Of a stretch of DNA of 64,000 nt, positions 9,598-19,590 are shown in pieces; positions within the stretch are counted from its first letter, which is position 1; every line of letters begins with the position of its first letter. Below the pieces are notes generated by a model. That model had not been told where the DNA came from and did not search any database. It worked only from the letters and a program-made list of their open reading frames with translations. The translations under genes were made by a program, and so were the position numbers. The stretch spans positions 465,449 to 529,448 of the forward strand of contig JAESUZ010000962.1 of assembly GCA_017311185.1 (NCBI GenBank). Direction: 5' to 3'. The stretch comes from Proteles cristata cristata (Eukaryota > Chordata > Mammalia > Carnivora > Hyaenidae).

Positions 9598-9695
9598 TAC
9601 ATAACTCGCAGGGCTGCTGGAAGGAATAAAGAAAATACAATAGTATATAATGTGTTTAGGGCGATGCCTGATATACTCAATTAGGGTTTGCTGTT
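9598..9695 (+). mobile_element. MIR-like 3' segment inside the L1
   Basis: 'cgcagggctgctggaaggaa' and 'gggcgatgcctgatatactc' match the MIR 3' half ('catagggttgttgtgagga... cagtgcctggcacatag') and sit between two contiguous parts of the same L1. Confidence 0.55.
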
Positions 9696-9708
9696 AATTT
9701 ATTTTTTA

Positions 9709-9929
9709 TTTTATTTTGTTTAATGTTTTATATATTTCTGAGAGAGACAGAGAGAGAGACAGCATGAGCAAGGGAGGGTCAGAGAGAGAGGGAGGCACAG
9801 AATCTGAATCAGGCTCCAGGCTCTGAGCTGTCAGCACAGATCCTGGTGCGGGGCTCAAACCCACTAACCATAAGATCATGACCTGAGCTGAAGTCAGACG
9901 CTTAACTGACTGAGCCACCCAGGCGCCCC
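9709..9929 (-). mobile_element. SINEC (felid tRNA-Lys SINE), reverse
   Basis: Complete reverse copy. Exact duplication AATTTATTTTTTA at 9696-9708 and 9930-9942. Confidence 0.97.
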
Positions 9930-9942
9930 AATTTATTTTTTA

Positions 9943-10700
9943 ATAAATAGAAAAATGAGCAAAGGACAGCAATGGAAGTTCTTTCAAAAGAAGTACAACA
10001 TAAACAGAAAAAATTAAAATGTATACTGGTACAGAAGTCCAAATGAAAACAAGAAATCACACACCAACTGTGGCCATTAAACTGGCAATGTTTGGGTTTT
10101 GTTTCTTTAGAAACCAGTAATAATAGCATAGCATCCTCTCATATGATGCTGATGGGCATGTGAATTGTGGAAAACATGTTTGCAAGGATATTTGGTGGAA
10201 TGTATCAAACATCAGATGCCTTTAAAATGCATGTAGCCTTTGACCCAACAGTCTCCTAGAAACTTATCCTAAGGAAATCATAGTGAATGTGAACAGCCAT
10301 TCATCCACAGTGCTATTCCTCACAGTGTTGCTTATAATGAAAAACCAGGAACAACCTATCTGTCCAATAAGAGATGATTAACAAATAGATTATGGCCCGC
10401 AGAACATTATGCAGCCATTAAAATGACTGAAGATGAACAGGTAAGGCCACCGATAAATCACTTGTGCCAAATGGTTGTGAAAAAGCAAAAGCAAATTAAG
10501 AGCAATTATGCAGAGCGTGACCCATTTTTGTTGCATGGGAAAATAGACATGGGGAAAGGAAGCTGGAGGGTATATGCACCAAAACGTTCATAGTAGTGAA
10601 GTCTGAGTAGTAAGATTATGAGTGCTGTATTCTTTTTTTCCAATATTTTTCTGAATTTTCTATAATATTGTTTTACAATCAGAATTTTAAATTTAAAATA
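9943..10700 (+). mobile_element. Old L1 (L1M) ORF2 end and 3' UTR, segment 3
   Basis: 'atagaaaaatgagcaaagga' resumes exactly where segment 2 stops in L1 order. It is followed by 'tttgacccaacagtctccta', 'aacttatcctaaggaaatca', 'attatgcagccattaaaatg' and a 3' UTR ending 'tttctgaattttctataat'. No coding potential remains. Confidence 0.9.
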
Positions 10701-10955
10701 CTATTTTAAAAAATTGTGTTGCTCAGAAAGAAAATATGATTGTCACAGCTATGGGGAGTATAAAGAGAATTAAGTAAGGTCCCTGTTCCCAGGAGTCTGG
10801 TTTCTTTTGGGAGCCTTTAAGCATCACCTCTGCTGTGGAGCTCCAAGTGCCACCCCAGTCCTCGCCCCTCCCACCACTTTCCACCTCTCCCCACTGTAGC
10901 ACCCCATGCACACCTCTGTCACACACCTGACACTAGTCAGTTGTGTTCAGTTGCC
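10701..10955. other. Unassigned stretch
   Basis: No repeat recognised; C-rich on the + strand from 10840 to 10920. Confidence 0.5.
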
Positions 10956-11060
10956 TTTCCCCCTACTGGGCTGGGAGTTCCCTACAGGCAGAGCCAATGT
11001 CCTTCATCTGTGTCCCCAAGAACGCAGGGCCAGGTCCTGAGTGTTCATTGTTAGAGCATC
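10956..11060 (+). mobile_element. L2 3' end relic
   Basis: 'ctgggagttccctacaggca' and 'catctgtgtccccaagaacg' match the sense L2 tail ('gtaagctccatgagggca... gtgtccccagcgcc'). Confidence 0.6.
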
Positions 11061-11159
11061 CTAAGCCTAGAACAAAAAGAATATCTACCAACATACCGTC
11101 AAGTACCTGTGAGTTGCATAGGCAATATGATAAACTCATAAGAAGGATACATTGGTTAT

Positions 11160-11245
11160 GATTGAGGTGAACAGGGAAGGCTTCATGGAGAAGGAAGGTG
11201 TTGAAAAACTCCCAGAAGCATGGCTAGGATATGCGGGTTACACTC
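11160..11245 (-). mobile_element. L2 fragment, reverse
   Basis: 'cagggaaggcttcatggaga' matches the antisense L2 'cagggaaggcttcctggagg' block. Short and diverged. Confidence 0.5.
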
Positions 11246-11478
11246 ATCCGTACCCCTAGCTCTTTCATCTTCACCTTAGAAGCACTCGAAGAAGTATTCT
11301 GCCCTGAGCCCTGAGAGGTGGCCAATGCAAGGAACCCCAGAGCCACGCTTCCTTGCCACTATTGGCACGCAAGTGGGCTGTCTTTCCCATAATAAAGAAA
11401 CACTGATCTGTTGACATATCCTACTAGCTCACTTGATGGCTGTCAGTACAGATTTCTGCTCATTTATTGGAAACCCTG
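11246..11478. other. Unassigned stretch
   Basis: No repeat or gene recognised. Confidence 0.4.
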
Positions 11479-11479
11479 T

Positions 11480-11625
11480 GTTAAGACTCCAGTGGATCTC
11501 AGTGTTAGTCCCCCTAAGGCAGGAGCTTTATCTGACTTGTTCATTGCTTTACTGCCAAGACCCAGGACAGTGTTTAATGAATAGGAAGTGCTAATTAAAT
11601 GTTTGTTGAATAAATTAAATATGAT
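11480..11625 (+). mobile_element. L2 LINE 3' end
   Basis: Sense L2 tail: 'aaggcaggagctttatctga', 'cttgttcattgctttactgc', 'atgtttgttgaataaatt'. Confidence 0.85.
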
Positions 11626-11679
11626 AACTTAAATATTGGCTTACAGGAGTCTGTGCCATATTACACATATATGTGATGA

Positions 11680-11825
11680 ATATATATATATGTATGAATA
11701 TATATACTTCTGTAACTGCCTTGTGAATATGCATTATGTGTTTGTACATAAGTAGAGAACCCTAAAACAAATGTGCATGCATGTACGTGCATGAGCACGC
11801 ACGCACGCACACACACACACACAGA
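11680..11825 (+). repeat. AT-rich and (GCAC/CA)n simple repeats
   Basis: A (TA)n run (about 11688-11706) is followed by a cluster of 'catgcatg', (GCAC)n and (CA)n units ending about 11823. The alternating purine-pyrimidine run favours non-B structure. Confidence 0.85.
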
Positions 11826-12429
11826 CTTTGGGAAAATATCAAAAGGAGAAGCCCACAGCTTTCTCAGGAGTCTATTTCATCCTTTGAGATTCCAATAAAA
11901 TAGAATTTGGATGGTGTCACAGATAAATTTGCCTTTCTAAAAGCTCCCAAGTTAAAATTTGAGAGAGGCTTGAGCATGAAGACAGGATGGCAATGACTAG
12001 ATATGAATCTGCTTTATTTGTGTGGCTCAGAAATCCTCTCAGTACCATTTGGGTTGAGGAAAGGGGACAAGATGGGAAGAGCTGAGGCTCTTGCCACCTC
12101 CAGCCTCCTCTTCTGCCTCACAGCCTGAGGTTCTACGGAAGCCCATGGGCAATAGCCGCTTCTCCTTCGCCCCCAGAATCCCACGGAATTCAGCTTTCTC
12201 AGGGGAGGGGGAAGGGAAGGGTCTGCATGAAGGCAGCATTTAGATTAATGGTGCCCGTGAAATTACCCAGCTTAGCTGTCTATTCTTCTCCGTGTCTGGC
12301 CAATCAAAGGATGCCTGCTGCTGTTTCCCCCCATCTGCCCCCCAGTAAAAAAGTTACTGCTGTCATATTGTTCCCGACATCTTAAGCCCCGGGGGATCGT
12401 TGTGTGTCCCAGTCACTCACAGATCCCAG
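11826..12429. other. Unique stretch, nothing recognised
   Basis: No repeat family or exon recognised. Possibly unique ancestral DNA. Confidence 0.45.
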
Positions 12430-12660
12430 TGCCTCATGCTAAAGACTGTATTTAAGGGTAATATAAACAGTTTGATCTTTAAAGTACCCTGGATGCATAA
12501 TATCTATACATAGTACTTGAATTTTTATTCTAAAAACAATTAGCCAAAAAGCCCTTTTTATATGATATTTGCAACTACACTGACAGTAACAGCAATTAAA
12601 CCCCGTCTGTTTGCTGAGAAAGGAGCCAACTCTCCATTTCTCCAGAAGCCTGTAAAATGT
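12430..12660. promoter_or_regulatory. AT-rich island, candidate conserved element
   Basis: No repeat match. Contains 'tttgatctttaaag' (a TCF/LEF-like core on the minus strand, about 12472), 'aaaacaattagcc' and 'acagcaattaaac'. Function is inferred only from composition and motif content. Confidence 0.3.
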
Positions 12661-12689
12661 ACAAATTCAGAACTAGAAAACTAAGCTTC

Positions 12690-13092
12690 CAAAGGTAGCC
12701 GCCAGACCCTTTAAGGTCAGGCCCTAGCCCAGCTTTTCTAACCCTCCTCACCCCGCATGAGCCCGTCATTCCAACCAGCCACAGTCATCTCGAAATATAC
12801 CGAGTGTTTTCCCCACTGCCAAGCCCTTGCCACGTATGCCTGGCAGGATGTCTTCCTTCCTCTTCCCGCTCTTACCCCACTCAGACTTCAAGGCACCCTT
12901 CAGACCGCCCCCACGATGAAGGCTGCCTCGTGTCCTGACCCGACAGAGTGCTTCCACACACCTTGTAGGGTAGTCTGTTCTGTCGGTGTCTGCTCCCCTT
13001 CTGCACTGTGATCCCCTTTAGGGCAGGACTGCATCTGGCTCTGTGCCTCATACGTGGAGAATAAATGAATGAGTGAGTGAGTGAGTGAACGA
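12690..13092 (+). mobile_element. L2 LINE 3' portion
   Basis: Sense L2 in order: 'ttttccccactgccaagccc', 'cttcaaggcacccttcagac', 'gtgatcccctttagggcagg', 'gagaataaatgaatgagtg', with the terminal TGAA repeat expanded to (TGAG)n at 13067-13090. Confidence 0.85.
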
Positions 13093-13223
13093 ATGAATCA
13101 TCAAACAGTCTGGGGGAGGGCTTCCGGTATACAGAAGGAAGACTGTGTTTCTGGGGCTCAGAGTTAGAAATGGGGGGATCAAGGGGTAGGCAGACTTCCA
13201 TTTAGACATAAACCACAGTTCTT

Positions 13224-13433
13224 TTTTTTTTTTTTTTTAACATTTATTTTTGAGAGACAGAGACAGAGCATGAGTGGAGGAGGGGCAGAAAGAGAGGGAG
13301 ACAGAATCCGAAGCAGGCTCCAGACTCTGAGCTATCAGCACAGAGCCCGATGTGGGGCCCGAACTCACAAACTGTGAGATCATAACCTGAGCCAAAGTCG
13401 GACGCTTAACTGACTGAGGCACCCAGGTGCCCC
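13224..13433 (-). mobile_element. SINEC (felid tRNA-Lys SINE), reverse
   Basis: Complete reverse copy after a T16+ tail. Exact target-site duplication TAAACCACAGTTCTT at 13209-13223 and 13434-13448. Confidence 0.98.
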
Positions 13434-13544
13434 TAAACCACAGTTCTTACTTGTACACTTTGAGGTGGCTCTCATTGAGTACTGTCTTAAATTTCCTCTG
13501 TGTGCTTTCCTGGTGAGGGAAGTGTTTCTAAGCTCTTAACTTTT

Positions 13545-13696
13545 TCCCATGGTTTGCTTTCGCTCAGCAAACATTTTTTGAGTGGCTACCCTGTGCCCCC
13601 CTCTGTTTTAGGTACTTTGGATGCATCAGTCCACAAAACAAAGATCCCTCCTCATGGAGCTTGCTTCCTAGAAGAGGGAGACGAGCAAGGGATGAT
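13545..13696 (-). mobile_element. L2 LINE 3' end, reverse (left part)
   Basis: Antisense L2 start: 'tttgagtggctaccctgtgc', 'tccctcctcatggagcttgc'. It continues past the SINE. Confidence 0.85.
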
Positions 13697-13711
13697 AAGA
13701 ATAACATATAA

Positions 13712-13715
<4 letters not shown>

Positions 13716-13743
<28 letters not shown>

Positions 13744-13750
13744 AAAAAAG
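13716..13750 (+). repeat. (AAAT)n tract between TSD and SINE head
   Basis: Eight or so AAAT units then A6, lying between the left target-site duplication and the 5' end of the SINE, where a simple insertion would have none. Confidence 0.9.
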
Positions 13751-13967
13751 GGGGCGCCTGGGTGGCTTAGTCGGTTAAGCTTCCGACTTTCGCTTAGGTC
13801 ATGATCTTGCAGCTCGTGGGTTCGAGCCCCGCGTTGGGCTCTGTGCTGACTGCCAGCTCAGAGCCTGGAGCCTATTTCAGAGTCTGTGTCTCCCTCTCTC
13901 TCTGACTCTCCCCTGCTCCCGCTGTCTCTCTCTCTCTCTCCTAGAAATAAATAAATAAAAAAAAAAA
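13751..13967 (+). mobile_element. SINEC (felid tRNA-Lys SINE)
   Basis: Full-length copy. Exact 19-base target-site duplication AAGAATAACATATAAGTAA at 13697-13715 and 13968-13986. It shares unusual positions (GGCTTAGTCGG, CTTTCGCTTAGG, GACTGCCAGCTC) with the copy at 50401, suggesting one source subfamily. Confidence 0.98.
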
Positions 13968-13986
13968 AAGAATAACATATAAGTAA

Positions 13987-14510
13987 GCTGGTGCATTAGG
14001 AGGTATAACTACCTGGGGGGAATACAGAGCAGGATTGAGGAGCCAGAGTGCTCAGGGAGGGGCTACTGAGAAGGTGAGATTCAAATGAAGACTTGGAAGA
14101 AGTAAGGGAGCAAGGCAAGGAGAAATCTGGGAGGAGAGCCCTCAAGGAGAGGGACAAGCCAGTGCAAAAAGCCTAGGGCAGGTGCTGCTGTGTCCCAGGA
14201 AGAGCTGGGAAGCCAATGTGGCTTCAGGCTTGTGGAGGACAAGTTAGGATGTGTGGAAGAAGAGCTCCAGGAGGTGAGGGGACCAGATGAGGCAGGGCCT
14301 GGTAAGGGCTCAGGCCTGCTCTTGTGTGTGTATCAGGAAGCCCTGGGGAAGGTGAGCAGAGGAGGGGCATGTTTTTCTTGGGTTTCAGTAGGATCCTTCT
14401 GGCTGCTTCATTCAGGGGAAGGAGCAGAGAGACCTGTCAGGAGACTATTGCAGTAGTCCAGGCAAGAGGTGATAGAGTGACCATGGTGGTCAGCTGGCCA
14501 TAGGGCCACA
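13987..14510 (-). mobile_element. L2 LINE, reverse (right part)
   Basis: Long antisense L2 continuation: 'aaatgaagacttggaagaag', 'gccagtgcaaaaagcctagg', 'aggatccttctggctgcttc', 'aggagactattgcagtagtc', all in L2 order. A 88-codon frame here is incidental. Confidence 0.9.
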
Positions 14511-14571
14511 GGAGCAGCCAGGCCTGGCACCCTCTCTCCTGCATTTGGAAGAGGGCCGCAGCATTAGTACA

Positions 14572-14583
14572 TGCGCATGCGCT
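14572..14583. promoter_or_regulatory. NRF1-like palindrome
   Basis: TGCGCATGCGC, the palindromic core of the NRF1 site, in a small CpG-containing patch (14570-14680, including 'gtgacgcggt' and 'ccggccgccc'). No transcript start is visible nearby. Confidence 0.35.
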
Positions 14584-14847
14584 ATAGGACATTGGCAGCC
14601 CTCTCCCCAGAGTTCAGCTTAGCAGAACTGAAGTGACGCGGTAGGCCCAGGAACAGTCCGGCCGCCCTTACACCGCACAGATCTCCTGGTCCCCAGCTGA
14701 GAGTGCTAGGAACCCAGTCATCACCTCATAAGCATCAGCAGGGCCTCTCTGAGGGGCAGCTTGCTGGCCTGGGAACCCTGAGCTCATTCTAGGCCTGGCC
14801 ACCCGGCACCACACTAGACTTCCCCCTCAGCTTGATTTTCTTCATCA
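14584..14847. other. Unassigned stretch
   Basis: No repeat recognised; slightly CpG-richer than its surroundings near 14630-14680. Confidence 0.4.
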
Positions 14848-14863
14848 GAAAAATGAGAAGAAT

Positions 14864-14975
14864 GGGGTGCCTGGCTGGCTCCATCAGTGGGGCATGTGGC
14901 CCTTGATGTTGGGGTTCTGAATTCAAGCCCCACATTGTAGAGATTGCTCCAAAATAAAAAAATTAAAGAAAAAAA
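14864..14975 (+). mobile_element. Short SINEC-type SINE (older carnivore subfamily)
   Basis: 'ggggtgcctggctggctcca', 'gggttctgaattcaagcccc' and 'gtagagattgctccaaaat' match the short carnivore SINE lacking the CT-rich segment. Flanked by GAAAAATGAGAAGAAT (14848-14863) and GAAAAGTGAGGAGGAT (14976-14991). Confidence 0.9.
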
Positions 14976-15049
14976 GAAAAGTGAGGAGGATCAGCCCCAT
15001 GTTCTCTAGGGCAAATTCCATTTCTAAAATTCTAGAATTTCAGAATTTC

Positions 15050-15635
15050 TCCACTTCCTTGACTCAATGACAGCCTACTTTCAATTTTTCTAATGACTTA
15101 AAAAATTTACATGAGCACACTTAGTGTATAACTCTTTCTGCTTAGTTTCTTAGTTACGTTATTCCAGATAATACTCCTCTTGCTTGCCAAGAGAAGGGAA
15201 AAAAATGACATTAATTAAAGATTTGGTCTGTGTCCTAATCAAAAATCTTAAAAATGAATGTATCATACTGTACATTCTGTAATGTAGCTTTTTTACTTAG
15301 CAATGTATCATTAACATTTTCCCATGTCAACACATATTCTTCTAAACCATGATTTTTAGTGCAGAAGTAGTTTACCATATGGATGTACTATAATTTACTT
15401 AGCCAATCCCTTACTATTGGACATTAGATTGTATCTATTTTTTGTATATTAGTACCAGTGCTACAATGAACAAAGTTGTGAATACCCACTCTTCTTTCAC
15501 CTCTTGTAGTGACTTTCTTAGAATAAATTCTCAAGAGGCCAAAGGTTTCACACATTTAAAGGCTTTTTGGTAGATATTACTAAAATGCCATCCAGAATTT
15601 AGAAACTCAATCCATTCAGAATCTTACCAGTAGCT
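15050..15635 (-). mobile_element. Old L1 (L1M) ORF2 end, reverse
   Basis: Antisense of the same L1 region as at 10.2-10.6 kb: 'ttagcaatgtatcattaaca', 'ccatatggatgtactataat', 'ctattggacattagattgta', 'gctacaatgaacaaagttgt', 'agaataaattctcaagaggc'. Confidence 0.9.
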
Positions 15636-15639
15636 TAGG

Positions 15640-15800
15640 AACAATCATCAGGACAATCCAATTTTGGAGTTCAAAGGAGATCTAGCGGTGCTGTGGTACG
15701 GCCCCTTCCTCTTCCAGGTGAGGAAACTGAGGCCCGAGAAGGTGTGGGATGATCTGGTGTTCTGGACTCTCTGCATGAGCATGTGTGAGACTTCGGGCCT
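15640..15800 (-). mobile_element. MIR/core-SINE relic, reverse
   Basis: 'ccaggtgaggaaactgaggc' is the antisense MIR signature, but the flanks are diverged. Confidence 0.55.
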
Positions 15801-16129
15801 CGATGGGAAGCGCCGGACACTGTACACTGTCAGGCCCTCCCAGCCTCGGTGCCATGCCACTGCCAGAATACAGGGGCTCCCAGAGTCCCCTGCCTCCAGC
15901 CACAGCCACCCCACCCCTCATCTGTGCGCTTTCTCCTTCTTTCTTTACTTCCTGCTCACCTCTCCCATGGAGACACTGCTCGTCCTTTGACCCTCCCCCT
16001 ACCATGTCTGACAGAGGACTTGTCATCCCCATCCAGTGACATCTCTGTGACCATTAGGCAACAACTCTCATTTTGAAACGCGCTTCTCCTGAGCCACCAG
16101 GATTTTCCTCCCAGCCTCCCTCCACCTGA
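15801..16129. other. Unassigned stretch
   Basis: No repeat or exon recognised. C-rich on + strand from 15890 to 15990. Confidence 0.45.
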
Positions 16130-17010
16130 CTTCCAGTGGCTGTTGCACCCAGGTCCCCTAGCACCCTCTTCCCCCCAGACGCGCAAGATGGGCTCATCCG
16201 TTCCCATAGCTCACAGCACACCCCGCGTCACCTCTCCCTGAGCCCCACAGTGGGTGCCTATTGCTCACGTGTCTCTCTGGATGCCTGCAGGTCCATTCTC
16301 AGTGCATTCAAAGTGAAACATTCTCTCCCCATCGCCACTCCACCGCCCTGCTCCTGACCCCTCCTCCTCCAGAGCATGGCAGCCACCGTAGGTGTTTCTG
16401 CTGTTTCTGCGTCTCACCCTGGAGCTTCCCTTCTCCCTGCTCCTCCCATTCTCCCATCTGGCCACTTCCTTCCGCCCCCTGACTCCAACACCCACACTGT
16501 CTTTTGCAGGCCCTCCCCCAGCTCCCCTCTTGAGCAAGGCAGTCACTTCTCAGCTGATCACGTGCTTCTAGTCTCTGTGCCCCCGGCCTGCCCTCCATCC
16601 CATCCTGGAGAAGCCCCCTTAGAGCAGCTGCCCTCATCAGACCGCTCCCCACTTAACTCCTGGACTGCCTCCCACACAGTGTAAAACCGCACACCTTGCA
16701 TAGCACGTAAGGCCCTCCCTGACCCGCCTAGCCTCTGCTGCAGCCTCATTTCTCCCCGCTACATGGCCCTCCATTCCCACCCCAGCACTAACTTCCTGGA
16801 CTCCTCCTTGGCATGTGGTCATTTAAGCTCTTCCCCGCCCAACCCGCAGCTCCACCCTCTTGTCTACATAGATCATCTTTTAAGACTAAGCTTAGACATC
16901 TCACCCTTCCCAAGGTTTTCTGCGGCCTCCCTTGCTTTAGGCACCATTAAGCCCCCTCTCCTCTTGCAAACAGACATGACTCATACATTCCTCCATTACA
17001 GAACTGAGCA
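16130..17010 (+). mobile_element. L2 LINE, long sense fragment
   Basis: Reads in L2 order: 'cttctcagctgatcacgtgc', 'cacttaactcctggactgcc', 'cacgtaaggccctccctgac', 'ctctgctgcagcctcatttc', 'tcttttaagactaagcttag'. Confident from about 16540, weaker to the left. Confidence 0.8.
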
Positions 17011-17017
17011 CAGAAGT

Positions 17018-17059
17018 GCAAGTACTAGTAGTAGTACTGGTAGCGGTAATAGTAGTAGC

Positions 17060-17110
<51 letters not shown>

Positions 17111-17128
17111 GGTGGTGTAGCAACAGAA
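17018..17128 (+). repeat. (TAG)n trinucleotide microsatellite
   Basis: Interrupted left part (AGTACTGGTAGCGG), pure TAG run about 17054-17098, then GGT variants to about 17118. It lies inside the L2. Confidence 0.97.
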
Positions 17129-17129
17129 G

Positions 17130-17228
17130 TAGTAGTTTATTTCTCTGACTTCCCAACTAGACTCATCTACTTGAGAGTAGAAGTCATGTTTAATCCTTAT
17201 CCTCAGTGCGAGTTTGTTGATTGAATAG
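17130..17228 (+). mobile_element. L2 LINE 3' end after the microsatellite
   Basis: 'actagactcatctacttgag', 'aagtcatgtttaatccttat' and 'gagtttgttgattgaatag' are the L2 tail blocks, completing the copy that starts at 16.1 kb. Confidence 0.7.
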
Positions 17229-18129
17229 CAGTGGCAGAGAAGAATGAATGTTATCATTACTAGTTAATGCCTCCTTTCCCTTTGCCTTCATCAGCCAATT
17301 TGGAATCTGTATACAGAGTAAGTTTTGACTGAAAGGGAGGATATGAGTACTATGGAAACAAAAGTGACCTGACAAAATGCTGGTATCCTCTCTTCTTCCT
17401 CTTCTGCCAATTTGCAGACCTGGAGAGTGTCTGCCAGGCAACATCAGCTTGAGAGTTTAAGACAACTGTGAAATTCTTGCCTTTCTGACCGTGTCTCCAG
17501 TACAAACTCTTCACCCTAACTTAACTGACGTATCTAGAAACAGACCCCAACTCTTCAGCTTCACTCACTGTGTTCAATTCTCCTAAACATACTGCCCCTC
17601 TCCCCATCTGTGTACATCCTACCCTCCACCCCCACCCAGATAGATTTGGGAGTTGTTCCTGGAGGAACATGCCCCTGAATTAGAGGGGCCCAGCCCTCTT
17701 CCTTTGGTATGACTTCCGAGGCATTGATCATCCAGTTTCCCTACCAGCTCCCTTGCCCGCAGCCATAGAGCTTTGTAAGAAGTCTGTGCTCTGATGAGTA
17801 CCCTTTGATCAGTTGGTTGAAATCCGACTGTTGGAGGAACTGAACAGAAAGAGATTGTTTCCTCTTTGCACCCTCAAAGAGCCATGGGAAACTTTTTAAA
17901 AACCACCCAGAGATGGGTTTTCAAAGTCCAGAGATATACCTAACCTCTTTCCATAGGTCACATCCTAATTCTAAGGAAAACGTGCCCCAGAATGCCATTC
18001 TGTATTAGAGTACTCTTTCCCAGGTGTCACCAGTCCAGAACCATCCACAGTGGATGGCTCAGTGGTCCCCTTGCTGGGAGGCAAAGGGAGGATGGATGAA
18101 GTGGGGGCTGGGGAGAAAGGGAAGAGCCT
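17229..18129. other. Unique stretch, nothing recognised
   Basis: About 900 bases with no repeat, exon or simple sequence that I recognise. Confidence 0.45.
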
Positions 18130-18310
18130 GCATTTATTCCACCTCCACCCTGGGCCGGGCACTTCCTGCACCTGCATTATGTCAGTTCATTGACACTGTA
18201 GCACTGTGACACAGAAGGAGAGGGGGTGCAGAGGATTCACTTACCCAGGGTCATGTAGTTGGTAAGGAGCAGAGCCAAAGTTTAAACACAGCTCCAGGAT
18301 TATCTTTGAG
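18130..18310 (-). mobile_element. MIR relic, reverse
   Basis: 'tcacttacccagggtcatgt', 'ggtaaggagcagagccaaag' match antisense MIR ('cttgcccaaggtcacac... gtggcagagcc'). Confidence 0.8.
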
Positions 18311-18369
18311 CAGCAATGCCCCTAGGAAACTACACTCCATTGCTGGTCGTTCCTGTCGCTGCCCCCTCT

Positions 18370-18560
18370 ACCAGCACTCGTTAATGACTTAGTGGATGCC
18401 AGGCACCATCTGTAGACATTCTCTTCACTGGCTCCTCACAGGACCCTGTGTGCTAGCTGTTGTTCCCATTTTAAGTGAGGAAGCAGGCTCAGACGGGTTT
18501 GGTGGCTTTCTTGGGTCACACCACTAATGAGTGGCCCAGCTGGGTCCATCTGGGTCTTGA
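18370..18560 (-). mobile_element. MIR relic, reverse
   Basis: 'tgttgttcccattttaagtg', 'gaggaagcaggctcagacgg', 'cttgggtcacaccactaatg' follow antisense MIR. It is the second MIR in the same orientation as its neighbour. Confidence 0.8.
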
Positions 18561-19429
18561 GCACCGCTGACCAGCCCTGCCTCCCTGACTGGGCTTCCCC
18601 TTCCAGTGCCTCTCCCTGATCACAGAAGCAGCACCTGTGGTGGGACATCACGCCGCAGGCTTGTCCCAAACCAGACTGAACCTTGACATTGGTCCACCCA
18701 CATCCTCGCCTTTTATTATCCTACCCCATCCCAGAGATGTGGCCTTCTGCAGAATTAGAGATCGTTCAGGATCCCCATTGGAGGGTTCTCAGGGTCTTGA
18801 TATGGCCCCAGTTCTGTTCTGGGAGCTGGGTGAGAGGAACCGAGGTGAAGTCTGGGCCAGCTTCCCTCAAGTGCCCCCGGAGGTCAGGGACTATCACCTG
18901 AGGAAGTGGCCACTCCCAATTCCACTGCCCAAAGCCTGGTGTCCTTGGTGGTAGAAGGTCAGAGAGACATTCCCTGAGTAAAGCCAATGCCATGGAGCAA
19001 CAGGGCCACAGTGGGTCTATGCTAACCTGTTCTGTTGTCCAAAAGTGGATCCGAGCAGGGTGGCAGAGTGTTCTGGGCACACCGTGGCCCTGAGAAGCAG
19101 ACTCAGCCACAGGTCACAGGCCCTTGTGGGGACCACGCATGCTTGTGGTCATGGGTGGACTCTGCATGGCCCACTGCAGCCCCCTTGCCCAGGCTGTGTC
19201 TCCAGCACCCCCTGAAGGTGACAGAGCCCCGCATGGAGTTCAGAGCATCTCTGATGGTCCTCCCTTCCTGCTCCCTGCCTTTCTCCTGGTGTCATCACTG
19301 GTGACAGAGGATTATGTAACCTCCAAGGAAGGAAGGCCTGGAGTTCTCCCCAAAGCGGCGAGTGAATCCGTTTTTGCTGCCGTCATTTTCTCAGCAGGAA
19401 TCTGCTTTATGCAGACTGGATTTAGGGGT
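18561..19429. other. Unique stretch, nothing recognised
   Basis: No repeat family recognised; overlapping short frames on both strands have no recognisable domain. Confidence 0.45.
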
Positions 19430-19590
19430 TTTTCCTGGATGCTTCTGTTTCATTTAACATGCAAGGGCTAATAACTTGTCACAATTCAATAAGGCGGTGG
19501 TTACAAACACCCGGGCGGCTGCTTATTTAAATGCAGGTTTGTTAATTAGCTTCTCTTAACAAGGCGTGTGCTAAATCAGGCACCCGGCTG
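19430..19590. promoter_or_regulatory. AT-rich island, candidate conserved element
   Basis: Non-repetitive AT-rich patch in GC-rich surroundings, with 'gcttatttaaatgcag', 'tttgttaattagcttc' (TTAATTAG homeodomain core) and 'tctcttaacaagg'. Regulatory role is inference. Confidence 0.35.

Noticed and set aside
13067..13090. (TGAG)n as an independent microsatellite
   Set aside because: Better explained as the expanded TGAA tail of the L2 ending at 13092.
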